The translations under genes and the position numbers were made by a program. The notes below the pieces were generated by a model. The model saw nothing but the letters and a program-made list of their open reading frames with translations. It ran no database searches and was not told the DNA's origin. A stretch of DNA of 64,000 nucleotides from Acetobacter pomorum. GTDB lineage: Bacteria; Pseudomonadota; Alphaproteobacteria; Acetobacterales; Acetobacteraceae. Where the stretch lies: contig NZ_PEBQ01000057.1 of assembly GCF_002738225.1 (NCBI RefSeq), positions 1 through 64,000 of the forward strand. The letters are read 5' to 3'. Shown in pieces: positions 42,897-51,561 of this stretch. Every line of letters starts with the position of its first letter. The first letter of the stretch is position 1.

Positions 42897-43820
42897 TTAT
42901 GCAGCGGATAAGCCCGGGTGCAACACCTGCTGACGCACCAGTGCCTCCAGCCAAGCAGCAAACACCTGCACCCGCATGGAAAGATGCCGCCTGTGCGGAT
43001 AAAGCAGCGCCATGGGCAAAGGGGCGGCACGCCATTTGGGCAGTATTTCCACCAATTGGCCCGTTTGCAGGCAGGCGCGCACATCATAGGCGGGTATCTG
43101 TATCACCCCCAGCCCCGCTAATGTACAGGCAATTAAGGCTTCTGCACTGTTGACCGTAACACGGCCGGGCACATCCAACGTGTGGGTCTGGCCGTTTTCC
43201 TCCCACTCCCAGTGTTCTACCCGGCCATTTTGTGGTGAGGCATAACGCACGGCTGCGTGCCCATGCAGCAGATCTGCCGGGCATTGGGGTGTGCCGTGCT
43301 GCTTAAGATATATGGGGCTGGCCACGTTTATAAGTTCAAGCTCCCCCATGCGGCGGGCAATCAGCCCGGAATCCTGCAAGGGGCCAACGCGCAGCACGCA
43401 ATCCAACCCATCTTCCACCAAATTCACGGCCCTGTCCGTTACCCCCATCTCGACCGAAAGGCCGGGATATGCTGCCAGAAAATCGGGCAAGGCTGGGGCC
43501 ACAATCAGCCGCCCGATGCGGCCGGGCATATTTACACGCAGCACACCTTGCACGGCGGCCTCGTTCTGGCGGAACAGATTTTCAGCTTCCTCTACATCCG
43601 CCACAAGGCGCAGGCAGTGCTCATAAAACGCTGCGCCATCTGGCGTGGGGGTAACTGTGCGTGTTGTGCGCGTAAGCAAACGTGCCCCCACGCGGCTTTC
43701 AAGCTGCTGCACGGCGGCGGATACGCTGGAACGCGGCATGCCCAGTGTTTCTGCCGCATGGGTAAAACTGGCGGCCTCTACCACACGGGCAAAAATGCGA
43801 AAAAGATCTATCCTATCCAT
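42897..43820 (-). CDS. LysR-family regulator of the divergent SDR gene
   Basis: A 307-residue regulator of the CrgA/AaeR-like group: MDRIDLFRIFARVVEAASFTHAAETLGMPRSSVSAAVQQLESRVGARLL is the helix-turn-helix region (1-50), and TRTVTPTPDGAAFYEHC follows. The start at 43820 is the family's normal N-terminus; an open frame continues upstream through the promoter but is not coding. It diverges from the SDR gene with 159 bases between, a usual arrangement for a regulator controlling its neighbour, often induced by aromatic or quinone compounds. Confidence 0.86.
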   Translation of the reverse strand: MDRIDLFRIFARVVEAASFTHAAETLGMPRSSVSAAVQQLESRVGARLLTRTTRTVTPTPDGAAFYEHCLRLVADVEEAENLFRQNEAAVQGVLRVNMPGRIGRLIVAPALPDFLAAYPGLSVEMGVTDRAVNLVEDGLDCVLRVGPLQDSGLIARRMGELELINVASPIYLKQHGTPQCPADLLHGHAAVRYASPQNGRVEHWEWEENGQTHTLDVPGRVTVNSAEALIACTLAGLGVIQIPAYDVRACLQTGQLVEILPKWRAAPLPMALLYPHRRHLSMRVQVFAAWLEALVRQQVLHPGLSAA

Positions 43821-43979
43821 GCGCGTTAGCCTTTTGGGCTGCCACCTGCATTGTTCGGGAAATCTGGCAAGTGTTGTCAGAACAGGCAGCTTTATCCGCC
43901 TACTGTAGCTGATACGGTGGCAAGAGAAAACGGGAGCCACATCCATTCGGCCCCCGATACATGCAAGGGAGCACCCAAC

Positions 43980-44753
43980 ATGGTAGACCACAGCCTTAAA
44001 GGCAAAACCGTTCTGATAGCCGGTGGGGCCAAAAATCTGGGCGGGCTGATTGCGCGGGATCTGGCAGAACATGGCGCAAAGGCCATTGCCATCCATTACC
44101 ATAGCGCGGCCAGCAAGGCGGAAGCCGATGCCACAGTGGCCGCTGTAAAAGCGGCAGGCGCGCAGGCTGAGGCTTTTCAGGCAGACCTCACACAGCCGGG
44201 TGCTGTTGCCAAACTGTTTGCAGATGCAAAAACCGCTTTTGGTGCACCAGACATTGCCATTAACACCGTGGGCAAAGTGCTGAAAAAGCCGATTGCAGAC
44301 ACCACGGATGAAGAATTTGATGCCATGTTCACCATCAACACCAAGGTGGCGTATCAGTTCATCCGTGAAGCCGGAAAACATCTGGCCGATAATGGCAAGC
44401 TGCTTACACTGGTGACATCTCTGCTAGGCGCGTACACACCGTTCTATTCCACCTATGCGGGTTCCAAGGCTGCGGTGGAGCACTTCACCCGTGCGGCCTC
44501 CAAGGAATACGGCGCGCGTGGCATTTCTGTTAACGCCATTGGCCCCGGCCCTATGGATACGCCGTTCTTTTACGGGCAGGAAAGTGCAGATGCCGTGGCC
44601 TACCACAAAACCGCTGCCGCACTTTCTCCCTTTAGCAAAACAGGGCTGACAGACATTGAAGATATTGCACCCTATGTGCGCTTTATTGTTTCTGAAGGCT
44701 GGTGGATGACAGGCCAGACCATTCTGGTAAACGGCGGTTACACTACAAAATAA
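43980..44753 (+). CDS. Short-chain dehydrogenase/reductase
   Basis: A 257-residue classical SDR. VLIAGGAKNLGGLIARDLAEHGA is the cofactor loop. The active-site residues are all present: Asn120 in FTINTKVAY, Ser147 in LVTSLLG, Tyr159 and Lys163 in YSTYAGSKAAVEHFT. ISVNAIGPGPMDTPFF follows. The Lys-free, Ser/Thr-rich turn after beta-2 (HYHSAASKAEAD) suggests NADP(H). GGGAG precedes the ATG at 43980. The substrate is unknown; the divergent LysR gene probably regulates it. Confidence 0.88.
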   Translation: MVDHSLKGKTVLIAGGAKNLGGLIARDLAEHGAKAIAIHYHSAASKAEADATVAAVKAAGAQAEAFQADLTQPGAVAKLFADAKTAFGAPDIAINTVGKVLKKPIADTTDEEFDAMFTINTKVAYQFIREAGKHLADNGKLLTLVTSLLGAYTPFYSTYAGSKAAVEHFTRAASKEYGARGISVNAIGPGPMDTPFFYGQESADAVAYHKTAAALSPFSKTGLTDIEDIAPYVRFIVSEGWWMTGQTILVNGGYTTK

Positions 44754-44793
44754 AACCGGCTTTGTGCCCGTTGCGGCACACCGCCATGTGCAA

Positions 44794-44826
44794 GGGGGCC
44801 ACGTGCAAAGCGTGGCCCCTTTTTTG
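44794..44826 (+). terminator. Terminator after the SDR gene
   Basis: AGGGGCCACG and CGTGGCCCCT, ten pairs around TGCAAAG, run into TTTTTT. It lies 40 bases after the SDR stop. Confidence 0.9.
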
Positions 44827-44907
44827 TGCCCTGCCCCAGATGCAAAGCTGTTGCGCGCGTGCAACAGCCCACAGAAAGCTGAGCAAACAGGGCTCATTCC
44901 TGTTGTA

Positions 44908-44924
44908 ATGTTATAGTGTTACAT
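44908..44924 (+). promoter_or_regulatory. Zur-like operator upstream of the TonB receptor
   Basis: ATGTTATAGTGTTACAT is an imperfect dyad (six of eight pairs) in an AT-rich patch, 47 bases before the receptor ATG. It resembles proteobacterial Zur boxes, which contain ATGTTATA...TATAACAT. The surrounding TTGTAA...TACATAAT could also contain the promoter itself, so the operator call is tentative. Confidence 0.4.
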
Positions 44925-44970
44925 AATACATGCTGCGCCTCCACCACACTCAACCAAGGCAGCGCACAGC

Positions 44971-47223
44971 ATGATGGTTCGATCAGCCGCTCTTCTTCTC
45001 TGCTCCACTGTTTTTACTGCTCTGGGCAGCAGCATGGCCCTGGCTGAAACCACCACGACCACCTCCACAACAGAAACGCAGAAGAAAAAGCCCACTGAAA
45101 CAAAGCCGCAAACCGTAAAAGTGATTGCGCATGACAAAAACGATGCCGAGCAGGTGATTGTCACCGCGCATCTGGACCGCATGCGTTCAGAACTTTCGCC
45201 CTCCACCGGGGCCACGGTGCACAAGTTCAGCCGGCAGGCGCTGGAAACCATTCCCGGTGGTGATAACGCACCGCTTAATCAGGTACTGCTGCAAGCCCCC
45301 GGTGTAGCGCAGGACAGCTACGGCCAGATCCATGTGCGTGGTGACCATAACGAGGTGCAGTTCCGGCTGGATGGCGTGCAGTTGCCGGAGGGGCTGAGCG
45401 TGTTCGGGCAAGCGTTGATGACACGCTTTGCAGATAACATGTCCCTCACCACTGGGGCATTGCCCAGCCAGTTCGGGTTTTTGCAGGCGGCTGTGGTGGA
45501 TATCAACACCAAGAACGGCACCACCAATTCTGGCGGCAATCTCTCACTTTACGGCGGGGCGCGGGATTACTTCTTCCCTTCCCTGCAATATGGTTTTCAT
45601 AAAGGGAAGTGGGATTTCTTTGCCACGGCAGATTATGTGCATGACCGCACGGGCATTGAAAATACAACATCCTCCTTCAACGCCATCCATGATTTGAGCG
45701 AGCAGTATCACTTTCTGGGCCATCTGCGGTACACGGCGGATGAAGATACGCGTATCAGCTTTATTGCCGGTGTTTCCAACGCAGAATACCAGTTGCCCAA
45801 CAACCCCGGCCAGCAAACCCAGTTTGCCATGCCCGCCTATTCTGGCAGCGATCTGGCGCAGCAGTTGAATGGTAGCGTGGACAGTGCGCATCTGGATGAA
45901 CACCAAAAGCAGATTACAGATTTTGCCATTCTGGCGTTGCAGAAAGAGATGGGAGACTTCAGCCTGCAAAGCTCCGCGTTCTCCCGCTACAGCAGCCTGC
46001 GCTATTCGCCCGACTGGCTGGGAGATCTGGTTTACAACGGTATTGCGCAGCAGGCCGCGCGCTCGGTGTTTTCCATGGGCACGCAGCATGACGTCACATG
46101 GCGTGCTGCAAAAGATCACACCGTGCGCTTTGGTTTTCAGCTTTTTGTAGAACGCAACACCTCCAAATCCCTCTCCCGCGTGTTTGGGCAGGAAGGTGAG
46201 GATGCAGATGGCAACGCCACCTTTGGCACCACGCCCCTGAGCATTTACGATGGTAGCGGCAAAACCGGCACGGTGTACGGCCTGTATGCGCAGGATGAAT
46301 GGCGGCCGCTGAACAACCTGACCATCAATTACGGCCTACGCTTTGATGGGGTGAGCGAATACACGGCGGAAAAACAGGTAAGCCCACGCCTGAACATTGT
46401 GTGGAAGCCGTGGAAAGGCGGTGTCATTCACGCCGGATATTCACGCTACTTTACGCCCCCGCCGTTTGAGGTTGTCAGTTCTTCCTCGCTGTACAAATTT
46501 GCAGGCACCAGTGCCGCGCCCTCCGTTTACCAGAACAACAAGGTGCGGGCCGAGCGCGACCATTACTTTGATGCCGGTATTGAACAAACCATTCTGCCGG
46601 GCTGGCGTGTCTCGTTCGATGCCTATTACAAGCTGGCGCACAACCTGATTGATGAAGGCCAGTTTGGTGCGCCCATCATCCTCAGCGGCTTTAACTATCG
46701 CCGTGGGCAGGTGAACGGGTATGAGGTCAGCACCTCTTATGATCGTGGCCCGCTTTCTCTGTACGGCAACTTTGCGTGGTCTCGCGCCATTGGCAAGGAT
46801 ATTACCAGCGCGCAGTTTAACATGAGCCCGGATGATCTGGCTTACATTCAGCACCGCTGGATCCATCTGGACCATGACCAGCGTTGGACGGCCTCTGCCG
46901 GAGCGGCGTATTCCTTCTTCCACAAAACGCGCTTTCCGCTGCGGTTGTCTGCCACCATGGTGTATGGCAGCGGGCTGCGGGCCGATGGCCTTGTGCCCAA
47001 CGGGGTGGCGCTTACGCCCTATGCTACCGTCAACTTCTCTGCCGTGGAAACCATCCACAATACATTTGGCAGCGCATGGCCGGGGGATACGCAGTTCCGC
47101 ATAGATGTGATCAATCTGGGAGACCACACCTACAAGCTGCGTGATGGTTCCGGCATTGGCGTGGGGGCCCCGCAATATGGGCTGCGCCGCACCATTCTGG
47201 GCGGGATTTCCCAAGGTTTCTAA
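44971..47223 (+). CDS. TonB-dependent outer-membrane receptor, possibly zinc-regulated
   Basis: A 750-residue receptor. A signal peptide ends at SMALA (residue 25). A Thr/Lys-rich linker leads to EQVIVTAH as TonB box, then the plug (GQIHVRGDHNEVQFRLDGVQLPEG) and a 22-strand barrel ending TILGGISQGF. The barrel contains YGLYAQDEWRPLNNLTINYGLRFD, a common receptor pattern. The substrate is not obvious. A Zur-like dyad upstream raises zinc or another metal complex; metal-binding His clusters as in ZnuD are not evident. It is transcribed alone. Confidence 0.85.
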   Translation: MMVRSAALLLCSTVFTALGSSMALAETTTTTSTTETQKKKPTETKPQTVKVIAHDKNDAEQVIVTAHLDRMRSELSPSTGATVHKFSRQALETIPGGDNAPLNQVLLQAPGVAQDSYGQIHVRGDHNEVQFRLDGVQLPEGLSVFGQALMTRFADNMSLTTGALPSQFGFLQAAVVDINTKNGTTNSGGNLSLYGGARDYFFPSLQYGFHKGKWDFFATADYVHDRTGIENTTSSFNAIHDLSEQYHFLGHLRYTADEDTRISFIAGVSNAEYQLPNNPGQQTQFAMPAYSGSDLAQQLNGSVDSAHLDEHQKQITDFAILALQKEMGDFSLQSSAFSRYSSLRYSPDWLGDLVYNGIAQQAARSVFSMGTQHDVTWRAAKDHTVRFGFQLFVERNTSKSLSRVFGQEGEDADGNATFGTTPLSIYDGSGKTGTVYGLYAQDEWRPLNNLTINYGLRFDGVSEYTAEKQVSPRLNIVWKPWKGGVIHAGYSRYFTPPPFEVVSSSSLYKFAGTSAAPSVYQNNKVRAERDHYFDAGIEQTILPGWRVSFDAYYKLAHNLIDEGQFGAPIILSGFNYRRGQVNGYEVSTSYDRGPLSLYGNFAWSRAIGKDITSAQFNMSPDDLAYIQHRWIHLDHDQRWTASAGAAYSFFHKTRFPLRLSATMVYGSGLRADGLVPNGVALTPYATVNFSAVETIHNTFGSAWPGDTQFRIDVINLGDHTYKLRDGSGIGVGAPQYGLRRTILGGISQGF

Positions 47224-47352
47224 CCACGTTACCGGCTGTGGCGCTGCCCACGCGCCACAGCCCCCACATGGGCATGGATTGATTTTACCGGCATTTTAGC
47301 CCAGAAAACGGCTCCAATACGAGGATATCCAGCCCGTGGAGGAACCAGACCA

Positions 47353-47865
47353 ATGGATATGACATGGGGCAACTTTCAGGCCATTGTTCAGCTTTCCGCC
47401 GGGTTGAATGTTGCTATTTTAAGCTTTGTGGATATCAGCCTGCCCGCCATTCAGGAACGGCGGAAGGTTTTTGCCAAGGCCCGGCAGGAGCTGGAGATCC
47501 ACCGCAAGAACCCCCACAAACGCACAGATGCCGAAAAAGCAGACCACGCTGAAAACGTGGGAGACATTGACCGCCGCCTGTTTGACCTGTGGCGAGAAAC
47601 CGCCGCCTTTGAACTGGTGGAAGATTCCCTTATGCGGCTTACAGGTGTTTCCGGCTTTATTGGCGCGGTACTGAGCCTGACTTTACTGTGGTATTCTGCC
47701 CTGCATTATGATGAAAAAATCTACCTGACAGGCCAGTTGCTGACTGCGGCCTCGTTCCTCTCACTGGCGGCGGCATTTATTATCAACTGGATTACCGCCA
47801 CGCGCGCCGCAAAATATACCCAGCGCTGCAACTGCCTGCGGCAGGAAATGGGCAAACGGCTGTGA
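47353..47865 (+). CDS. Membrane protein of unknown function
   Basis: A 170-residue protein with a hydrophobic N-terminal segment (about residues 8-32), a charged cytoplasmic helix of some 60 residues (QERRKVFAKARQELEIHRKN...), and two more hydrophobic helices near 95-115 and 123-145. GGAGGA precedes the ATG. The middle looks like a coiled-coil linker. I recognise no family. A terminator follows. Confidence 0.65.
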   Translation: MDMTWGNFQAIVQLSAGLNVAILSFVDISLPAIQERRKVFAKARQELEIHRKNPHKRTDAEKADHAENVGDIDRRLFDLWRETAAFELVEDSLMRLTGVSGFIGAVLSLTLLWYSALHYDEKIYLTGQLLTAASFLSLAAAFIINWITATRAAKYTQRCNCLRQEMGKRL

Positions 47866-47894
47866 ACTTTTTTCTTCCTGTGCGTTAAGATACT

Positions 47895-47935
47895 AAAAAA
47901 CCCCCGGTGTGCTTCTGCCACCGGGGGTTTTTTAT
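47895..47935. terminator. Bidirectional terminator between convergent genes
   Basis: AAAAAACCCCCGGTG and CACCGGGGGTTTTTT form a long stem with A and T runs on either side. It separates the unknown membrane protein gene from the convergent DUF1269 gene and should stop both. Confidence 0.92.
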
Positions 47936-47980
47936 GCACAAAGTGCAGGCTGTTGCCTAAAGTGTGGCTCTGGCCTTGGC

Positions 47981-48505
47981 TTACGCCGCAGCAACCTGCC
48001 CCAGAGCAGCCTTAAGCTTTTCTTCTGCTTCGGGGGAAAGAGAGGTTTGCAGGATACGGGCATGGCCCTTGAACTGGCTGAGATCGGCCAGCACTTTTTC
48101 CGGCTGAGATTTGCGCACCAGAATGAACAGTGCAGACGTATTGGGCGGGATGGTGTCGCTCAGCTGTTTGATGAAACCATCATCAATCCCGTAATCAGAG
48201 AACTTGCCAGACAGCGCACCAGCACCCGCGCCCACGGCGCTGCCAATTAAAAAACCGGCCAGCGGGTTCAGGCACAACAGGCCCACCAGCGCACCCCAGA
48301 AACCGCCGGAAAGCAGGCCCCAGGAAGCCCCGGCTTTTTCAAGGTTTACGCTCTGGTGCAGGTGCACCTTGCCCTGTGCGTCCCGCGTTACAACCACGGC
48401 ATCTTCCAGATCCAGCAGATATTCCTTCTGCAAGGCGCGGCATTCTGTCAGCACCTTGGCGGCATCATCAACGTGGTCAAAACCCAGAACAATCAGATCA
48501 GACAT
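47981..48505 (-). CDS. DUF1269 domain membrane protein
   Basis: A 174-residue protein. MSDLIVLGFDHVDDAAKVLTECRALQKE opens the DUF1269 fold, and a Gly/Ala-rich hydrophobic hairpin (LLSGGFWGALVGLLCL and GAGAGALSGKFSDYGIDD) occupies residues 63-105. VKKxSLEKAG-type HQSVNLEKAGASWG precedes it. The family has no known function and is often stress-associated. A start at 48505 gives the normal N-terminus. Confidence 0.8.
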   Translation of the reverse strand: MSDLIVLGFDHVDDAAKVLTECRALQKEYLLDLEDAVVVTRDAQGKVHLHQSVNLEKAGASWGLLSGGFWGALVGLLCLNPLAGFLIGSAVGAGAGALSGKFSDYGIDDGFIKQLSDTIPPNTSALFILVRKSQPEKVLADLSQFKGHARILQTSLSPEAEEKLKAALGQVAAA

Positions 48506-48922
48506 TCAAATCGGCTCCCTGCTTTATATCTCTCATGCCATCCGGCCCTGTGGCAAAATGACATGTACAGTATGTATGTAGTCTGAGCAGGATATGGGAA
48601 GCCCACCACACACATGCCAGTGGGCAAGAGCATGCAAGCATCAGAAAAATACAGAATGGACATTATAAAGTATTTGCATGACAGGCCCGAATAACCGCGC
48701 CCTACCGCGCCAATACAGGCATAGCATGTGCAAACTCACACTGTTGCGATAATGCGTACCAATATTGTCCTGTTAGATCACGAAACTTCACAAATCATGC
48801 AGGTTTTTCGATAACAAACCAATATTTTCTGCATAACAGACCGGCAGACAAGGCCCTTGCCGCATATCCGGGCCAGTTCGATAGTGAGTTCCATCAAACT
48901 TGTTCACAAAGGAGGTTCACCC
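48506..48922. other. Intergenic region of 417 bases with paired repeats
   Basis: No coding sequence, tRNA or terminator is visible. The DUF1269 promoter lies at the left side and that of the secreted-protein gene at the right. A unit CGATAA-N(3-5)-ACCAATATT-N-TC occurs twice, at 48747-48769 and 48809-48829. Confidence 0.5.
48747..48829 (+). repeat. Two copies of a CGATAA...ACCAATATT unit upstream of a secreted protein gene
   Basis: Copy one has CGATAA, five bases, ACCAATATT, GTC (48747-48769). Copy two has CGATAA, three bases, ACCAATATT, TTC (48809-48829). The ACCAATATT cores are exactly 60 bases apart, a whole number of DNA turns, and lie 97-165 bases before the gene start. Such spacing would suit a regulator bound at two sites on one face of the DNA. 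Confidence 0.4.
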
Positions 48923-49351
48923 ATGAACACACTGCGCAAAGCGGCCCTTGCTGCCGTATGTGGCCTGGCTTTGGCGGCCGGGGTTGCACCTGCCCATGCT
49001 GCCAATGTTGGCGTGGCTTCTGTGCCAGAAGCACCAGTTGGCCCCGGCCCCACGGTAGATAATGCATCTGTCGGCAACATTGCCGGGCTTATGTACTACT
49101 GCTACGCCCACAACATTGATGATGACACAACGGTGCGCTCACTTGGCCGTTCCCTTGCAAAACGCAGCGATGTGAAAAGTGATGCCGCATACCCCGCCGG
49201 TGGGGCAGGGCAGCTGATGGTTGGCCCCGGCCAGATGATTGACCTGAACACGGTGGATGACAAAGACATCCGCACCGCAACCTGTGCCCATGCCGCACAG
49301 CGTGGCATTGAGCTGGATGATGGCACCTTTATGCTGCCGTTCCAGGACTAA
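48923..49351 (+). CDS. Secreted protein of unknown function
   Basis: A 142-residue precursor with a clear signal peptide (MNTLRKAALAAVCGLALAAG, cleavage near AHA at residue 28). The mature part has two cysteines, in MYYCYAHN and TATCAHAAQRG, which could form a disulfide. I recognise no family. The perfect AAAGGAGG ribosome binding site suggests strong expression. Paired repeats lie upstream and a terminator follows. Confidence 0.65.
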   Translation: MNTLRKAALAAVCGLALAAGVAPAHAANVGVASVPEAPVGPGPTVDNASVGNIAGLMYYCYAHNIDDDTTVRSLGRSLAKRSDVKSDAAYPAGGAGQLMVGPGQMIDLNTVDDKDIRTATCAHAAQRGIELDDGTFMLPFQD

Positions 49352-49434
49352 AAACAGCATAGGGCGGCCCATCCGCCCGGCATTGCCACTGTTTGCATGG
49401 TTTACCTCCGCCAAGGTGGCACATGCCCTGTTTG

Positions 49435-49476
49435 TAAAAACCGCCTCAGATTTTGGGGGCGGTTTTTTTATTTTTT
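49435..49476 (+). terminator. Terminator after the secreted protein gene
   Basis: AAAAACCGCCTC and GGGGGCGGTTTTTTT form a stem ending in a long T tract. Confidence 0.9.
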
Positions 49477-49548
49477 CAACACATGGAAACTCTGTTGGCC
49501 TGCGCCCCGTTGGCAGTATGCACCCCTTTTACATTACGGGAGGTTTTC

Positions 49549-49971
49549 ATGACATTCCTGAACTCCGTCTCCAACGCCATTTCTTCTGTGGGCGATTTTG
49601 TAACAGCCGCATGGTTTAACAAATCTGGCCTGCTTACCGCCCTAAACGAAGTGCTCGGCCCCGTGCCCACCCCAGAGCAGCCCAGTAAGCTGGAACAACG
49701 GGCAGAGGCCATGGGCATGCTTTCCACCATCCGGCGCTGGCAGACCGCGCCCCACAGCCCGCCAGCATCGGAAGCGGAAGTGCGTGGCTTTTTTCTACAG
49801 GAAGAACTGGACTGGTTTTCTGAACAGACAGGGCTTTCCGATACCGCCACCTTGCATATCATCCGCAGGCTTTTACCCCGTTGCGTGCGGTTGCGTGCAC
49901 TGCATGATCCTGCCCTTTTCCCACAGAAAAGAAGCCCCATTTCCACGCAGGAAAACACACCCGCCGTATGA
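49549..49971 (+). CDS. Small soluble protein of unknown function
   Basis: A 140-residue protein without a signal peptide or membrane segment. GGGAGG precedes ATG 49549. The C-terminal half (EEVxxFxxQEELDWFSEQTGLSDTATL, then IIRRLLPRCVRLRALHDP; intervening residues differ) vaguely recalls the lG-Dxx-T-L-LP-xxD-x-lTP pattern of YidB/DUF937 proteins, but the match is too weak to name it. The gene lies alone between two terminator-bounded neighbours. Confidence 0.55.
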   Translation: MTFLNSVSNAISSVGDFVTAAWFNKSGLLTALNEVLGPVPTPEQPSKLEQRAEAMGMLSTIRRWQTAPHSPPASEAEVRGFFLQEELDWFSEQTGLSDTATLHIIRRLLPRCVRLRALHDPALFPQKRSPISTQENTPAV

Positions 49972-50112
49972 TACATTTGTTATATTCACCACGCATGGCG
50001 GAGCTTGCCAACCGGCTTATCCGCCATGTTTTTTAGAAAATTATTTAAACTGTTTTCCCTTTACTTCCTTTTCTCTGCATGAATATCCACTCCTTCCAGG
50101 ACGGAGAGGATA

Positions 50113-51558
50113 ATGTCCAATTTACAAAAGATTTTAGAAAATAAGGTTTTTATATTTATTACAGTTTTATGCAGCATCATTTACGTTTTTTCTTATCTTA
50201 TTCTGCCTTTTTCAACGGCTGATACAACCTTTTACGCCCTTATTGGCCAAAGCCTGCTGCAAAACCATATTCTCCCCTACCAATACGTGTTCGATCATAA
50301 ACCCTTTGGTGTTTATGTGGTTTACGGCGCGTGGGATATGCTTACAGCCCCTCTGCCCACGGGCAAATTTACCGTTCTGGCTTTGCTTTCCTGTGCGGCA
50401 TTTGCGGCCATGGCACGCAGTATCTGGCATACACGCTGGTTATGGGTTTTTGCTGCGCTGGTGTTGCTGGGCACACCGTTTGAAATTCTGGCCGGAAATA
50501 CGGAATCCATCCTTATCACCACAGCGCTGGCTGTTATCTGGCTTACCCGCCAGGGCACATACAGCGCCACGGCGCATACAGGCCGCGCAATGGCCTTTTT
50601 GCTGGCAGGTGGGGCAGCCTTTGGCCTGACAGTTAATATAAACTATCTGGAAGGCATCTGCCTGTTTTTGCCTGTCTGTTTTTTATTGCTGGCCCATACA
50701 CGCCCGCTTTTTAACACAGCCCTTTTTGCCCTTGGCACATGTGGCGGTGTGGCGCTTTTATTTTCCCCCTATCTGATACAGGGGCACCATGCGCTGGCAG
50801 ATTACTTTACGCAGCAGCATGATTTTTTACATGCCTACAGCGCCAAATTTTCAAAACGCGTTAAGGCTGTTTTGCTGCTTGTGGCCTATCTGGCCATTTT
50901 CTCCCCCATACTCGCCAAATGGTTTGGGCAGAAATCCATACTCAAAACTGCGCCTTCGCCAGATAACACCTTGCTGACATTATGGTTTGTTTCATCCGTG
51001 CCGGCGGCTCTTTTGTCCGGGCATCCGTTCAGCCATTATTCCGGGCTGTGGTTTGCACCCGTTACCATTATGCTGGCCCTTCTTGTGCAGCAAAAACAGC
51101 GTTTTTCAGCTTGGGCGTGCGCGCCACTTGCAGCTGTTGTGATGCTCAGCGGCGTGGAGGAAATCCATAAAAACCTCAAAAACGCCCTTAACTTCAAACA
51201 TATTGATTACGCGCATTTTTCAGATTTGGTGGGGCAGCAAAAGGTGCTGAACATCCGCACATCACATACCCATTTTTACATGGCGCATCTGCAAAGCTTT
51301 GATCGCTATCTTTTTCAGGATCACATAGATATTGTTTACGGCAAGAACGCCACGCAACATTATCTGCAAGACCTGATGGCGCATCCTGCCTTTGTTCTGT
51401 TGCCTTATGCAGGGTGTGCAACGGGTGTGGTGGAACAGCCTATATGCGCCTATATCCAGCACCATTATCAGCAGGTTTATGCGGTACGGATTGGCAAGGC
51501 GGCCAGCAAAAAAAAGCAGAACCGCCTTTCCTTTGAACTCTACAAACGTATGGACTAA
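50113..51558 (+). CDS. Polytopic membrane protein, glycosyltransferase 39-like
   Basis: A 481-residue inner-membrane protein with about nine hydrophobic helices and a periplasmic C-terminal part. After the first helix, STADTTFYALIGQSLLQNHILPYQYVFDHKPFG echoes the acidic, then Tyr-Asp-x-x-x-P pattern of GT39/GT83 lipid-linked sugar transferases. GGAGAGGA precedes the ATG. The upstream and N-terminal coding DNA is clearly AT-richer than the neighbours, so recent acquisition is possible. It shares its layout with the protein encoded at 19593-21116. Confidence 0.6.
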   Translation: MSNLQKILENKVFIFITVLCSIIYVFSYLILPFSTADTTFYALIGQSLLQNHILPYQYVFDHKPFGVYVVYGAWDMLTAPLPTGKFTVLALLSCAAFAAMARSIWHTRWLWVFAALVLLGTPFEILAGNTESILITTALAVIWLTRQGTYSATAHTGRAMAFLLAGGAAFGLTVNINYLEGICLFLPVCFLLLAHTRPLFNTALFALGTCGGVALLFSPYLIQGHHALADYFTQQHDFLHAYSAKFSKRVKAVLLLVAYLAIFSPILAKWFGQKSILKTAPSPDNTLLTLWFVSSVPAALLSGHPFSHYSGLWFAPVTIMLALLVQQKQRFSAWACAPLAAVVMLSGVEEIHKNLKNALNFKHIDYAHFSDLVGQQKVLNIRTSHTHFYMAHLQSFDRYLFQDHIDIVYGKNATQHYLQDLMAHPAFVLLPYAGCATGVVEQPICAYIQHHYQQVYAVRIGKAASKKKQNRLSFELYKRMD

Positions 51559-51561
51559 CGC

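Noticed and set aside
43821-44381. Long N-terminal extension of the LysR gene at 42897
   Set aside because: It crosses the divergent promoter and part of the SDR gene; the helix-turn-helix begins at 43820 as in all family members.
44908-44924. Reading the dyad before the TonB receptor as a Fur box
   Set aside because: The ATGTTATA...TTACAT core fits Zur sites better than the GATAAT repeats of Fur.
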